Of a stretch of DNA of 64,000 nucleotides, positions 38,301 to 47,012 are shown piece after piece. Position 1 is the stretch's first letter, and each line of letters starts with the position of its first letter. Location of the stretch: assembly GCF_900590885.1 (NCBI RefSeq), contig NZ_UUON01000004.1, positions 124,001-188,000 of the forward strand, in the 5' to 3' direction. A program made the translations under genes and the position numbers. Below the pieces are notes generated by a model. It searched no databases. It was not told where the DNA came from and saw nothing but the letters and a program-made list of their open reading frames with translations. This DNA is from Pseudomonas viridiflava. Lineage in GTDB: Bacteria > Pseudomonadota > Gammaproteobacteria > Pseudomonadales > Pseudomonadaceae.

Positions 38301-38837
38301 TTCGCGGCGGCGCTCCTTGTATTTGGAGATGCCCGCCGCTTCCTCGATAAAGTTGCGCAGGTCTTCGGGCTTGGCTTCGATCAGCTTGGAGATCATGCCC
38401 TGTTCGATGATCGAATAGCTGCGCGGGCCCAGGCCGGTGCCGAGGAAGATGTCGGTGATGTCGCGTCGACGGCACTTGGTGCCGTTGAGGAAGTAACTGT
38501 TCTGGCTGTCGCGCGTGACCTTACGGCGGATCGAAATTTCCGCGTAGGCCGCGTATTCGCCAATCAAGGTGCCGTCGGAGTTGTCGAACACCAGCTCGAT
38601 ACTGGCCTGGCTCACCGGCTTGCGGCTGGTGGAGCCGTTGAAGATGACGTCGGTCATCGACTCGCCACGCAGGTTTTTTGCCGAGCTCTCGCCCATCACC
38701 CAGCGTACGGCGTCGATGATGTTCGACTTGCCGCAACCATTGGGCCCGACCACCGCCGCCATGTTACTGGGGAAGTTCACCGTGGTCGGGTCGACGAAGG
38801 ATTTGAACCCCGCCAGTTTGATGCACTTGAGCCGCAC
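35349..38837 (-). CDS. smc: chromosome segregation protein SMC
   Basis: This is the condensin ATPase that organises the chromosome. The protein has 1,162 residues: N-terminal Walker A GPNGCGKSN (31-39), a long coiled coil, a central hinge (about 510-650), a second coiled coil, and C-terminal signature LLSGGEKALTALALV with Walker B FCMLDEVDAPLDDANV. The start codon is GTG (38835-38837), reading RLKCIKLAGFKSFVDPT. The upstream GntR gene ends two bases before it, so smc translation is probably coupled. Confidence 0.96.
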   Translation of the reverse strand: MRLKCIKLAGFKSFVDPTTVNFPSNMAAVVGPNGCGKSNIIDAVRWVMGESSAKNLRGESMTDVIFNGSTSRKPVSQASIELVFDNSDGTLIGEYAAYAEISIRRKVTRDSQNSYFLNGTKCRRRDITDIFLGTGLGPRSYSIIEQGMISKLIEAKPEDLRNFIEEAAGISKYKERRRETENRIRRTHENLARLTDLREELERQLERLHRQAQAAEKYQEYKGEERQLKAQLSALRWQALNDQVGQREAIIGTQEISFEALVAEQRNADAAIERLRDGHHDLSERFNLVQGRFYSVGGDIARVEQSIQHGQQRLRQLQDDLKEAERARLETESHLGHDRTLLLTLGEELDMLTPEQEITSAAAEEAAAALEESETTMHGWQEQWDAFNLQSAEPRRQAEVQQSRIQQLETSMERLAERQRRMQEERALLAADPEDAAIMELSEQLAESEMTLEELEASEEQQVERLEQLRQQLQQATQAQQQAQGDLQRLNGRLASLEALQQAALDPGTGTAEWLRDQHLAERPRLAEGLKVEAGWELAVETVLGADLQAVLVDDFGGFDLAGFAQGDLRLLSPAADGARVPGSLLDKVEAAIDLSPWLGQVKPVESLEQALAQRGQLAAGESLISRDGYWVGRHFLRVRRASEAESGVLARGQEIVNLIAEREEREATLESLETELQTLRATQRQQETGREHLRRLLQDEARQQGELKAQLSASKAKAEQLTLRRTRLDEEVAEMGEQRALEHEQIGEARLQLQEALDSMALDTEQRELLLAQRDSLRERLDRVRQEARQHKDHAHQLAVRLGSLKAQHNSTAQALERLEMQSERLTEKREQLSLNLEEGEAPLEELRLKLEELLDKRMTVDEELKTAQIALEDADRELRDAEKRRTQAEQQSQLIRGQLEQQRMEWQALTVRRKTLQDQLLEDGYDLHGVLNTLTAQANEKEAEEELERIAARIQRLGAINLAAIDEYQQQSERKRYLDAQDADLVEALDTLENVIRKIDKETRNRFKDTFDQINGGLQALFPKVFGGGSAYLELTGEDLLDTGVTIMARPPGKKNSTIHLLSGGEKALTALALVFAIFKLNPAPFCMLDEVDAPLDDANVGRYARLVKEMSQTVQFIYITHNKIAMEMADQLMGVTMHEPGCSRLVAVDVEEAMAMVES

Positions 38838-38839
38838 GC

Positions 38840-39499
38840 TTAGGCGTCCGCCAACGCTGCGATGACCAGCGAGGCACTGCGCTGGCAGTAGGCCGACAAC
38901 ACCTGGCGAATCTGCGGCACGTCACGGGCGAGCACGGCGGCGAGCAGTTGCTCGAACAGCGCCAGGTATTCGCTCATCGATGCCTTGCGCTGATCCAGGG
39001 CCAGGTAATAGGCACGGTTCATCGCCGGCTGCAGGTTCTCGACGGTTTCCTGCAGGTACGGGTTATTGGCAAAGGGGTACGCGGCGCGCATCACATTGAA
39101 GCATTCTTCGACAAACGCGCGGATGTCCTGGCGCTCGAAATTGGCCACCAGGCGCTGCTGGATCTGCACGAACGGCGCCATGTCGACCTGGGTCTGCCAG
39201 CCTTCGGCGACCGCATTGCCGAGCAGGATATACAGCTCGCTCATCAACGTGCACAGGCTCTGCACCTTGTGCGCGGTGAGTTCGGTGACGTGGGCGCCAC
39301 GGCGCGGCAGGATCGCGATCAGGTGGCGGCGTTCAAGGATCAGCAAGGCTTCACGCACGGAACCACGGCTGACATTGAGTGCCAGCGTGACTTTCTGCTC
39401 CTGGATCCGCTCCCCAGGCTTGAGATCGCCGCGAATGATACGTTCGGCGAGGTGGTGAGCAATTTGCTCGGCGAGACTGTCCGGCGCCTTGAACGTCAT
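38840..39499 (-). CDS. GntR-family regulator (FadR/FCD type)
   Basis: This 219-residue protein has an N-terminal winged helix-turn-helix (ERIQEQKVTLALNVSRGSVREALLILERR) and an all-helical FCD ligand domain. It is divergent from xdhA with a 280-bp shared upstream region holding candidate operators (39684-39720), so it may control purine catabolism. It also sits immediately before smc. The ligand is unknown. Confidence 0.88.
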   Translation of the reverse strand: MTFKAPDSLAEQIAHHLAERIIRGDLKPGERIQEQKVTLALNVSRGSVREALLILERRHLIAILPRRGAHVTELTAHKVQSLCTLMSELYILLGNAVAEGWQTQVDMAPFVQIQQRLVANFERQDIRAFVEECFNVMRAAYPFANNPYLQETVENLQPAMNRAYYLALDQRKASMSEYLALFEQLLAAVLARDVPQIRQVLSAYCQRSASLVIAALADA

Positions 39500-39683
39500 G
39501 TTTTCCCTTCAAAATCGTCTATCGATACAAGCGCGGCAGTGTAGCGCATTGGCTGGCTGATGGCGCTACGCCCACAGGGGCGAATTTGGCACGGAATAAG
39601 CAACGCTGAAAAGCCACACGCCGCCAAAAACACCGGTTTCAGAAGACTGGACCATAATTGAAAGTGTTGTAATCGGGTTTTCT

Positions 39684-39720
39684 TGACCTTCTGGTCAGAA
39701 AATCATTGACCGAAAAGTCA
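39684..39720. promoter_or_regulatory. Candidate operators in the GntR-xdhA intergenic region
   Basis: TGACC-TTCT-GGTCA (39684-39697) is a perfect inverted repeat. A related TGACC-GAAAA-GTCA follows at 39707-39720. They are spaced by about two helical turns. Binding by the adjacent GntR protein is inference. Confidence 0.5.
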
Positions 39721-39779
39721 GACATGACTAGATTCGGCGCAAAGCGGTTAACAACAATAATGAGTCTGCGAGGCCTTCC

Positions 39780-41228
39780 GTGATCCAGTTTTTACTCAAC
39801 CAGGAACTCCGTAGCGAGCACGTCCTGGACCCGAACCTGACCGTGCTCAACTATTTGCGCGAGCACCTGGGCAAATCCGGTACCAAGGAAGGCTGCGCCA
39901 GCGGCGACTGCGGCGCCTGCACCGTGGTGGTCGGCGAGCTGCATACCGACGATCAAGGCGCGGAGCAGATTCGTTATCGCAGCCTCAATTCGTGCCTGAC
40001 CTTTGTGTCGTCCCTGCACGGCAAGCAATTGATCAGCGTCGAAGACCTCAAGCACCAGGGCCAACTGCACAGCGTGCAACAGGCCATGGTCGAGTGCCAC
40101 GGTTCGCAATGCGGCTTTTGCACCCCGGGTTTTGTGATGTCGTTGTTCGCCCTGCAAAAGAACAGCGACGCCCCCGACAGCCAAAAGGCCCACGAAGCGC
40201 TGGCCGGCAACCTGTGCCGCTGCACCGGTTATCGCCCGATCCTGGCCGCTGCCGAACAGGCCTGCTGCAACAAACCGGTGGATCAGTTCGACAGCCGCCA
40301 GGCCGAAACCATCGCTCGCCTCAAAGCCATCGCGCCGACACAAACCGGTGAACTCAACAGCGGCGACAAACGCTGCCTGGTGCCGCTCACCGTCGCCGAC
40401 CTGGCCGACCTCTACGACGCCTACCCGCAAGCGCGCCTGCTGGCCGGCGGCACCGACCTGGCGCTGGAAGTCACACAGTTCCACCGCACGCTACCGGTGA
40501 TGATCTACGTGGGCAACATTGAAGAAATGAAGCGCATCGAAGACTTCGACGACCGCCTGGAAATCGGCGCCGCCACCGCCCTCTCCGACTGCTACACCGC
40601 GCTGCACCACGAATACCCGGACTTCGGCGAGCTGCTGCACCGCTTCGCCTCGCTGCAGATTCGCAACCAGGGCACCTTGGGCGGCAATATCGGCAACGCC
40701 TCGCCAATTGGTGACTCGCCGCCGCTGCTGATCGCCCTCGGCGCGCAGATCGTGCTGTGCAAGGGCAATACCCGACGCACCCTGGCGCTGGAAGACTACT
40801 TCATCGACTACCGCGTCACCGCCCGCCAGGACAGTGAATTCATCGAGAAAATCATCGTGCCCAAGGGCCACGCGCTGTTCCGCGCCTACAAGGTATCCAA
40901 GCGCCTGGACGACGATATTTCTGCGGTCTGCGCCGCCTTCAACCTGAAAATCGAAAACGGTGTGATCAACGGAGCCCGCGTCGCCTTTGGCGGCATGGCC
41001 GCCACGCCCAAGCGCGCCAAAAGTTGCGAGGCTGTGCTGGTCGGCGCCACCTGGAACGCCGCCACTGTGGAAAAAGCCTGCGCTGCCCTGGCCGAAGATT
41101 TCACCCCGCTGTCGGACTTCCGCGCCAGCAAGGAATACCGCCTGCTCAGCGCCCAGAACCTGCTGCGCAAATACTTCATCGAGCTGCAAACGCCGCACAT
41201 CGAGACTCGGGTGACCGCTTATGTCTAA
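39780..41228 (+). CDS. xdhA: xanthine dehydrogenase, small subunit (FeS and FAD)
   Basis: This subunit carries electrons from the molybdenum centre to NAD+ when hypoxanthine and xanthine are oxidised to urate. The protein has 482 residues: a plant-type [2Fe-2S] cluster (CASGDCGAC, Cys39, 44, 47), a second cluster (CGFC and CRCTGYRPI), then a FAD domain (LLAGGTDLALEV and NQGTLGGNIGNASPIGDSPP). The start is GTG 39780 after a GAGG site. It overlaps xdhB by 8 bases. Confidence 0.95.
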   Translation: MIQFLLNQELRSEHVLDPNLTVLNYLREHLGKSGTKEGCASGDCGACTVVVGELHTDDQGAEQIRYRSLNSCLTFVSSLHGKQLISVEDLKHQGQLHSVQQAMVECHGSQCGFCTPGFVMSLFALQKNSDAPDSQKAHEALAGNLCRCTGYRPILAAAEQACCNKPVDQFDSRQAETIARLKAIAPTQTGELNSGDKRCLVPLTVADLADLYDAYPQARLLAGGTDLALEVTQFHRTLPVMIYVGNIEEMKRIEDFDDRLEIGAATALSDCYTALHHEYPDFGELLHRFASLQIRNQGTLGGNIGNASPIGDSPPLLIALGAQIVLCKGNTRRTLALEDYFIDYRVTARQDSEFIEKIIVPKGHALFRAYKVSKRLDDDISAVCAAFNLKIENGVINGARVAFGGMAATPKRAKSCEAVLVGATWNAATVEKACAALAEDFTPLSDFRASKEYRLLSAQNLLRKYFIELQTPHIETRVTAYV

Positions 41229-43620
41229 CCATCACGCCGTCGTTAAAACCCAGGCCGAACTCGCCGAATTGTTCGCCCAGGACCTGACCTCCGGAGTCGG
41301 CCGCAGCGTCAAGCATGACAGCGCCGCCAAGCACGTCAGCGGTGAAGCGCAGTACATCGATGACCGCCTGGAATTCCCCAACCAGTTGCACCTGTATGCG
41401 CGCATGTCCGACCGCGCCCACGCGAAAATCCTCAGCATCGACACCGCGCCCTGCTACGCCTTCGAAGGCGTGCGCATCGCCATCACCCACGAAGACGTAC
41501 CGGGTCTGAAAGACATTGGCCCACTGATGCCCGGCGACCCGTTGCTGGCCATCGACACCGTACAGTTCGTTGGCCAGGTGGTGCTGGCCGTGGCCGCCCG
41601 CGACCTGGAAACCGCGCGCAAGGCCGCCATGGCCGCCGTGATCGAATACGAAGACCTGGAACCGGTGCTGGATGTGGTCGAGGCGTTCCGCAACAAGCAT
41701 TTCGTACTCGACAGCCACACCCACCAGCGCGGCGATTCGGCTGGCGCACTGGCGACCGCGAAAAACCGCATTCAGGGCACCTTGCATATCGGCGGCCAGG
41801 AACACTTCTACCTGGAAACACAAATCTCGTCGGTAATGCCCACTGAAGACGGCGGCATGATCGTCTACTGCTCTACGCAAAACCCCACCGAAGTGCAGAA
41901 ACTGGTGGCCGAAGTACTCGACGTGTCGATGAACAAAATCGTCGTCGACATGCGCCGCATGGGCGGTGGTTTCGGCGGCAAGGAAACCCAGGCCGCCAGC
42001 CCCGCGTGCCTGTGTGCGGTGGTCGCGAGCCTGACCGGGCAACCGACCAAGATGCGCCTGCCGCGCGTCGAAGACATGCTGATGACCGGCAAGCGCCACC
42101 CCTTCTATATCGAATACGACGTGGGCTTCGACGACAACGGCCGCCTGCATGGGATCAACCTGGAGCTGGCCGGTAACTGCGGTTGCTCGCCGGACTTGTC
42201 CAACTCGATTGTCGACCGCGCGATGTTCCACGCCGACAACTCGTATTACCTGGGCGACGCCACGGTTAATGGCCATCGCTGCAAGACCAACACCGCGTCC
42301 AATACCGCTTACCGCGGCTTCGGCGGCCCGCAAGGCATGGTCGCCATCGAGGAAGTGATGGACGCCATCGCCCGCCACCTGGCGCTGGACCCGCTGGCCG
42401 TGCGCAAGGCCAACTACTACGGCAAGACCGAGCGCAACGTCACCCACTACTACCAGACCGTCGAGCACAACATGCTCGAAGAGATGACCGCCGAGCTGGA
42501 AGCCAGCAGCCAATACGCCGAGCGCCGCGAAGCGATTCGCCTGTACAACGCCCACAGCCCGATCCTGAAAAAAGGCCTGGCGCTGACGCCGGTGAAATTC
42601 GGCATTTCGTTCACCGCAAGCTTCCTCAACCAGGCGGGCGCACTGATCCATATCTACACCGACGGCAGCATCCATCTGAACCACGGCGGCACCGAGATGG
42701 GCCAGGGTTTGAACACCAAGGTCGCGCAGGTGGTAGCCGAGGTGTTCCAGGTCGAGATCGACCGCGTGCAGATCACTGCGACCAACACCGACAAGGTGCC
42801 CAACACCTCGCCGACCGCCGCCTCCAGCGGTGCCGACCTGAACGGCAAGGCCGCGCAGAACGCCGCCGAAACCATTAAGCAACGCCTGGTGGAGTTCGCC
42901 GCGCGCAAGTACGACGTGAGCGAAGCCGACGTGGAGTTCCACAACGGCCATGTGCGCGTGCGTGACCAGATCCTGACGTTTGAGGCGTTGATCCAGCAGG
43001 CGTATTTCGCCCAGGTGTCGCTGTCGAGTACGGGCTTCTATAAAACCCCGAAAATCTTCTACGACCGCAGCCAGTCGCGCGGGCGGCCGTTCTATTACTT
43101 CGCCTTCGGCGCGGCCTGCTGCGAAGTGATCGTCGACACCCTCACCGGCGAATACAAGATGCTGCGCACCGACATCCTCCACGACGTGGGCGCCTCGCTG
43201 AACCCGGCCATCGACATCGGCCAGGTCGAAGGCGGTTTCATCCAGGGCATGGGCTGGCTGACCATGGAAGAGCTGGTGTGGAACAACAAGGGCAAGCTGA
43301 TGACCAACGGCCCGGCCAGCTACAAGATCCCTGCCGTGGCCGATATGCCGCTGGATTTGCGCGTGAAGCTGGTGGAAAACCGCAAGAACCCGGAAGACAC
43401 GGTGTTCCATTCCAAGGCCGTGGGTGAGCCGCCGTTCATGCTCGGGATTGCGTCGTGGTGTGCGATCAAGGATGCGGTGGCGAGCCTCGGTGATTATCGC
43501 CATCAGCCGAATATTGATGCGCCGGCGACGCCGGAGCGGGTGTTGTGGGGGTGTGAGCAGATGCGCAAGTTGCAGGCGGTTGCGCCTGTTGAAACCGAGA
43601 CCGAGTTGGCTTCGCTTTAG
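41221..43620 (+). CDS. xdhB: xanthine dehydrogenase, molybdenum-binding subunit
   Basis: This is the catalytic molybdopterin subunit, 799 residues. Conserved signatures are GGGFGGKETQ (about residue 245), AYRGFGGPQGM (about 362) and GEPPFMLGIA near the C-terminus, which holds the active-site Glu region. It is co-translated with xdhA through an overlap. A REP pair separates it from xdhC. Confidence 0.95.
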   Translation: MSNHHAVVKTQAELAELFAQDLTSGVGRSVKHDSAAKHVSGEAQYIDDRLEFPNQLHLYARMSDRAHAKILSIDTAPCYAFEGVRIAITHEDVPGLKDIGPLMPGDPLLAIDTVQFVGQVVLAVAARDLETARKAAMAAVIEYEDLEPVLDVVEAFRNKHFVLDSHTHQRGDSAGALATAKNRIQGTLHIGGQEHFYLETQISSVMPTEDGGMIVYCSTQNPTEVQKLVAEVLDVSMNKIVVDMRRMGGGFGGKETQAASPACLCAVVASLTGQPTKMRLPRVEDMLMTGKRHPFYIEYDVGFDDNGRLHGINLELAGNCGCSPDLSNSIVDRAMFHADNSYYLGDATVNGHRCKTNTASNTAYRGFGGPQGMVAIEEVMDAIARHLALDPLAVRKANYYGKTERNVTHYYQTVEHNMLEEMTAELEASSQYAERREAIRLYNAHSPILKKGLALTPVKFGISFTASFLNQAGALIHIYTDGSIHLNHGGTEMGQGLNTKVAQVVAEVFQVEIDRVQITATNTDKVPNTSPTAASSGADLNGKAAQNAAETIKQRLVEFAARKYDVSEADVEFHNGHVRVRDQILTFEALIQQAYFAQVSLSSTGFYKTPKIFYDRSQSRGRPFYYFAFGAACCEVIVDTLTGEYKMLRTDILHDVGASLNPAIDIGQVEGGFIQGMGWLTMEELVWNNKGKLMTNGPASYKIPAVADMPLDLRVKLVENRKNPEDTVFHSKAVGEPPFMLGIASWCAIKDAVASLGDYRHQPNIDAPATPERVLWGCEQMRKLQAVAPVETETELASL

Positions 43621-43633
43621 ACCGAGGCGCTGC

Positions 43634-43707
43634 AATCGGGGGCAGGCCCCTCCCACACTTTGATCTGTGAATACATTCAAGTGTGGGAGGGGGCTTGCCC
43701 CCGATAG
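43634..43707. repeat. REP doublet between xdhB and xdhC
   Basis: Two inverted REP copies enclose TTGATCTGTGAATACATTC, the same spacer as the pair at 5818-5910. It lies between xdhB and xdhC. Confidence 0.85.
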
Positions 43708-43736
43708 CGGCCTCACAGACACCACAAGAGGTGACC

Positions 43737-44576
43737 ATGAACAACTGGATCAGCGCCCTCGCCGACCTGCAAAACCAGGGCGAACCCTGCGTACTGGTAA
43801 CCATCATCGAAGAACTCGGCTCCACACCCCGTAATGCCGGCTCCAAGATGGTCATCAGCGCCGCGCAGACCTTCGACACCATCGGCGGCGGGCACCTGGA
43901 ATTCAAGGCCATGCAGCTCGCCCGCGACATGCTCGCACGCGGCCAGCAGAACACCCATCTGGAGCGCTTCAGCCTCGGCGCGAGCCTGGGCCAGTGCTGC
44001 GGTGGCGTGACCGTGCTGCTGTTCGAGCCCATGGGCCAGGTGCAGGCGCAGATCGCGGTGTTTGGCGCCGGCCATGTCGGTCGTGCGCTGGTGCCGTTGC
44101 TGGCGAGCCTGCCGTGCCGGGTGCGCTGGATTGATTCGCGCGATCAGGAATTCCCGGACCACATTCCCCACGGCGTGCGTAAAATCGTCAGCGAAGAGCC
44201 GGTGGATGAAATTGCCGACCTGCCGGTGGGCAGTTACTGCATCGTCATGACCCACAATCACGCGCTGGACCTGGAACTCACCGCCGCCCTGCTCAAGCGC
44301 AATGACTTTGCCTACTTCGGCCTGATCGGCTCGAAGACCAAACGCGTGAAGTTCGAACACCGCCTGCGCGATCGCGGCTTCGACACCGTGCAATTACAAC
44401 GCATGCGCTGCCCCATGGGCCTCACCGAGGTGAAGGGCAAACTGCCGGTGGAGATCGCCATCTCTATCGCCGGCGAAATCATTGCCACCTATAACGCGAA
44501 TTTCGGCCAGCACACTGCCAGCGCCGAACCGATTGCCAAACTGCTTGTGGCTTCGCGCCGCAGCCAAGCTATCTAA
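43737..44576 (+). CDS. xdhC: xanthine dehydrogenase accessory protein XdhC
   Basis: XdhC binds molybdenum cofactor, supports its sulfuration and delivers it to XdhB. The protein has 279 residues: N-terminal XdhC/CoxI domain (CVLVTIIEELGSTPRNAGSKM) and C-terminal Rossmann-type domain (IAVFGAGHVGRALVPLL). The ATG at 43737 follows AAGAGGTGACC. guaD follows 12 bases after the stop. Confidence 0.93.
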   Translation: MNNWISALADLQNQGEPCVLVTIIEELGSTPRNAGSKMVISAAQTFDTIGGGHLEFKAMQLARDMLARGQQNTHLERFSLGASLGQCCGGVTVLLFEPMGQVQAQIAVFGAGHVGRALVPLLASLPCRVRWIDSRDQEFPDHIPHGVRKIVSEEPVDEIADLPVGSYCIVMTHNHALDLELTAALLKRNDFAYFGLIGSKTKRVKFEHRLRDRGFDTVQLQRMRCPMGLTEVKGKLPVEIAISIAGEIIATYNANFGQHTASAEPIAKLLVASRRSQAI

Positions 44577-44588
44577 ATCGAGAACACC

Positions 44589-45893
44589 ATGCCTTTGACT
44601 CGCAAAGCCTACCGTGCCGCCATCCTGCACAGCCTCGCCGACCCTGCTGAGGTGGGAATCGAAGCCTCTTATGAGTATTTCGAAGACGGCCTGCTGGTGA
44701 TCGATAACGGCCAGATCAGTGCCGTCGGCCATGCCGGCGACCTGCTGCCGACCCTGCCCGCCGATATCGAAGTGACCCATTACCAGGACGCGCTGATCAC
44801 CCCGGGCCTGATCGATACCCATATCCACCTGCCGCAAACCGGCATGGTCGGCGCCTATGGCGAGCAGTTGCTGGACTGGCTCAACACCTACACCTTCCCG
44901 TGTGAAAGCCAGTTCGCCGACAAGGCCCATGCCGAGGAAGTCGCGGATATCTTCATCAAGGAACTGCTGCGCAACGGCACCACCACCGCGCTGGTGTTCG
45001 GCAGCGTGCACCCGCAGTCGGTGAACTCGTTCTTCGAAGCGGCCGAGAAACTCGACCTGCGCATGATCGCCGGCAAGGTGATGATGGACCGCAACGCGCC
45101 GGACTACCTCACCGACACCGCCGAAACCGGTTACCAGGAAAGCAAGGCGCTGATCGAGCGCTGGCACGGCAAGGGCCGCCTGCACTATGCGGTTACGCCG
45201 CGCTTCGCCCCCACCAGCACGCCGGAGCAACTGGCATTGGCCGGGCAACTGCTGGGTGAATACCCGGATCTGTACATGCAGACCCATATCAGTGAGAACA
45301 AGCAGGAAGTCGAGTGGGTCAAGGAGCTGTTCCCGGAGCGCAAAGGCTACCTGGACGTGTACGACCACTACAAATTGCTCGGCGAGCGCTCGGTGTTTGC
45401 CCACGGCGTGCACCTGTGCGACGACGAATGCGCGCGCCTGGCGCAAACCGGTTCGGCCGTGGCGTTCTGCCCGACCTCGAACTTCTTCCTCGGCAGCGGC
45501 TTGTTCAACTTGCCGATGGCTGAGAAGCATAAATTGAATGTCGGCCTGGGCACCGACGTGGGCGGCGGCACCAGCTTCTCGCTGCTGCAGACGCTGAACG
45601 AAGCCTACAAGGTCATGCAGTTGCAGGGCGCGCGGTTGAGCCCGTTCAAGTCACTGTATTTGGCCACGTTGGGCGGTGCGCGGGCGCTGCGGCTGGAAGA
45701 CAAGATCGGTACGTTGCAACCGGGCACAGATGCGGACTTTTTGGTGCTGGATTACAACGCCACGCCGCTGCTGAGCTATCGCTTGAAACAAGCGAATAAC
45801 ATTGCCGAGACGTTGTTTGTGTTGATGACGCTTGGGGATGACCGGACGGTGTTGCAGACGTATGCGGCTGGGCAGCTGGTGCACCAACGCTGA
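44589..45893 (+). CDS. guaD: guanine deaminase
   Basis: This hydrolase converts guanine to xanthine, feeding XdhAB. The protein has 434 residues of the amidohydrolase fold: metal-binding DTHIHLPQ, MQTHISENKQEVEWV, FAHGVHLCDDE and LGTDVGGGTS. The PGLIDTHIHLPQ phrase is characteristic of GuaD. It is part of the xdhABC-guaD set. Confidence 0.95.
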   Translation: MPLTRKAYRAAILHSLADPAEVGIEASYEYFEDGLLVIDNGQISAVGHAGDLLPTLPADIEVTHYQDALITPGLIDTHIHLPQTGMVGAYGEQLLDWLNTYTFPCESQFADKAHAEEVADIFIKELLRNGTTTALVFGSVHPQSVNSFFEAAEKLDLRMIAGKVMMDRNAPDYLTDTAETGYQESKALIERWHGKGRLHYAVTPRFAPTSTPEQLALAGQLLGEYPDLYMQTHISENKQEVEWVKELFPERKGYLDVYDHYKLLGERSVFAHGVHLCDDECARLAQTGSAVAFCPTSNFFLGSGLFNLPMAEKHKLNVGLGTDVGGGTSFSLLQTLNEAYKVMQLQGARLSPFKSLYLATLGGARALRLEDKIGTLQPGTDADFLVLDYNATPLLSYRLKQANNIAETLFVLMTLGDDRTVLQTYAAGQLVHQR

Positions 45894-45916
45894 CCCCAGT
45901 CACAACACAAAACTAA

Positions 45917-46010
45917 ATGTGGGAGGGGGCTTGCCCCCGATAGCGGTGTGTCAGCCAACTCATTCAGTGACTGACACTCTGCCATCGGGGGCAAGCCCCC
46001 TCCCACATTT
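45917..46010. repeat. REP doublet after guaD
   Basis: Two inverted REP copies (GTGGGAGGGGGCTTGCCCCC and its complement) enclose an inner inverted repeat GTGTCAG / CTGACAC. They lie between convergent guaD and the GntR gene and may stop both transcripts. Confidence 0.85.
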
Positions 46011-46033
46011 TTGTCCCAGGTGAATCAGGGAAA

Positions 46034-46798
46034 TTACAACTTTATGGACGAACGACCCGGCTTCTTGGTCTGCAACAAATGCGAAAACACCGCATGCAAA
46101 TCATCCGACGCACCTTCCTCATCGAGGTTGAGCTTGCTGTCGATGTGATCCATGTGATGCATCATCAGATCCACCGCCAGCACCGCGTCCCGCGCTTCGA
46201 TCGCGTCGATCAGCTGGGTGTGCTCATCGTAGGAACAGTGCGAGCGGTTGCCGCTTTCGTACTGGGCGATGATCAACGAGGTCTGGGACACCAGGCTGCG
46301 CTGGAAGCTGATCAGCGGCGCGTTCCTGGCCGCTTCGGCGAGCTTCAAATGGAATTCGCCGGAGAGGCGGATGCCCGCACCGCGATCGCCACGGGAGAAG
46401 CTGTCGCGCTCGTCATTGACCATCTGGCGCAGCTCGGCCAACTGGTCGGCGGTGGCGTGCTGCACGGCCAACTCGGTGATTGCCCGCTCCACCAGGCGCC
46501 GCGCCATGAAGACCTGACGAGCCTCCTCGACACTCGGGCTGGCGACTACCGCACCGCGATTGGGCCGCAGCAACACCACGCCTTCATGGGCGAGGCGCGA
46601 CAACGCGCGGCGAATGATGGTGCGGCTCACGCCGAAGATTTCGCCCAGTGCCTCTTCACTCAATTTGGTTCCGGGCGCCAGGCGTTGTTCAAGGATGGCC
46701 TCGAAGATATGCGCGTAGACGATATCGTCCTGGGTTCCGCTGCGACCGGCCTTGCCGGCTCGCGGTTGTTTCTTGAGAGGTTGCAACTGTTCGTTCAT
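46034..46798 (-). CDS. GntR-family regulator (FadR/FCD type) next to guaD
   Basis: This 254-residue protein has an N-terminal basic stretch, a winged helix-turn-helix (LSEEALGEIFGVSRTIIRRALSRLAHEG), and an FCD ligand-binding domain with HMDHID near the C-terminus. It is divergent from the BenE-type transporter gene, which it may control along with purine catabolism. The ATG at 46798 was preferred to a GTG two codons upstream. Confidence 0.9.
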   Translation of the reverse strand: MNEQLQPLKKQPRAGKAGRSGTQDDIVYAHIFEAILEQRLAPGTKLSEEALGEIFGVSRTIIRRALSRLAHEGVVLLRPNRGAVVASPSVEEARQVFMARRLVERAITELAVQHATADQLAELRQMVNDERDSFSRGDRGAGIRLSGEFHLKLAEAARNAPLISFQRSLVSQTSLIIAQYESGNRSHCSYDEHTQLIDAIEARDAVLAVDLMMHHMDHIDSKLNLDEEGASDDLHAVFSHLLQTKKPGRSSIKL

Positions 46799-47012
46799 GG
46801 GCACTCGGGTCGGGAGAACGGCGGCGAATTAACGGTAATACGGCAAGCGCGTGTCGCTGGCAAGTATCGCCTAAAAACAGGGCACATTGTACACAACCGA
46901 ATGCGCCAACACACTGTACGGCTGTTTGCGGCCTCGGCTGTATTGCAATGAGTGGTTAGGTTTGAGTTTAGGCTTGAATCCGCTACTTCTCTGGTTAAAG
47001 GAACACCTTTTC

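Noticed and set aside
41176..43725. Very long open frame (849 codons) on the minus strand opposite xdhB
   Set aside because: It lies antisense to xdhB, which has clear cofactor motifs. High third-position GC in Pseudomonas keeps such antisense frames open, and the translation shows no domain.
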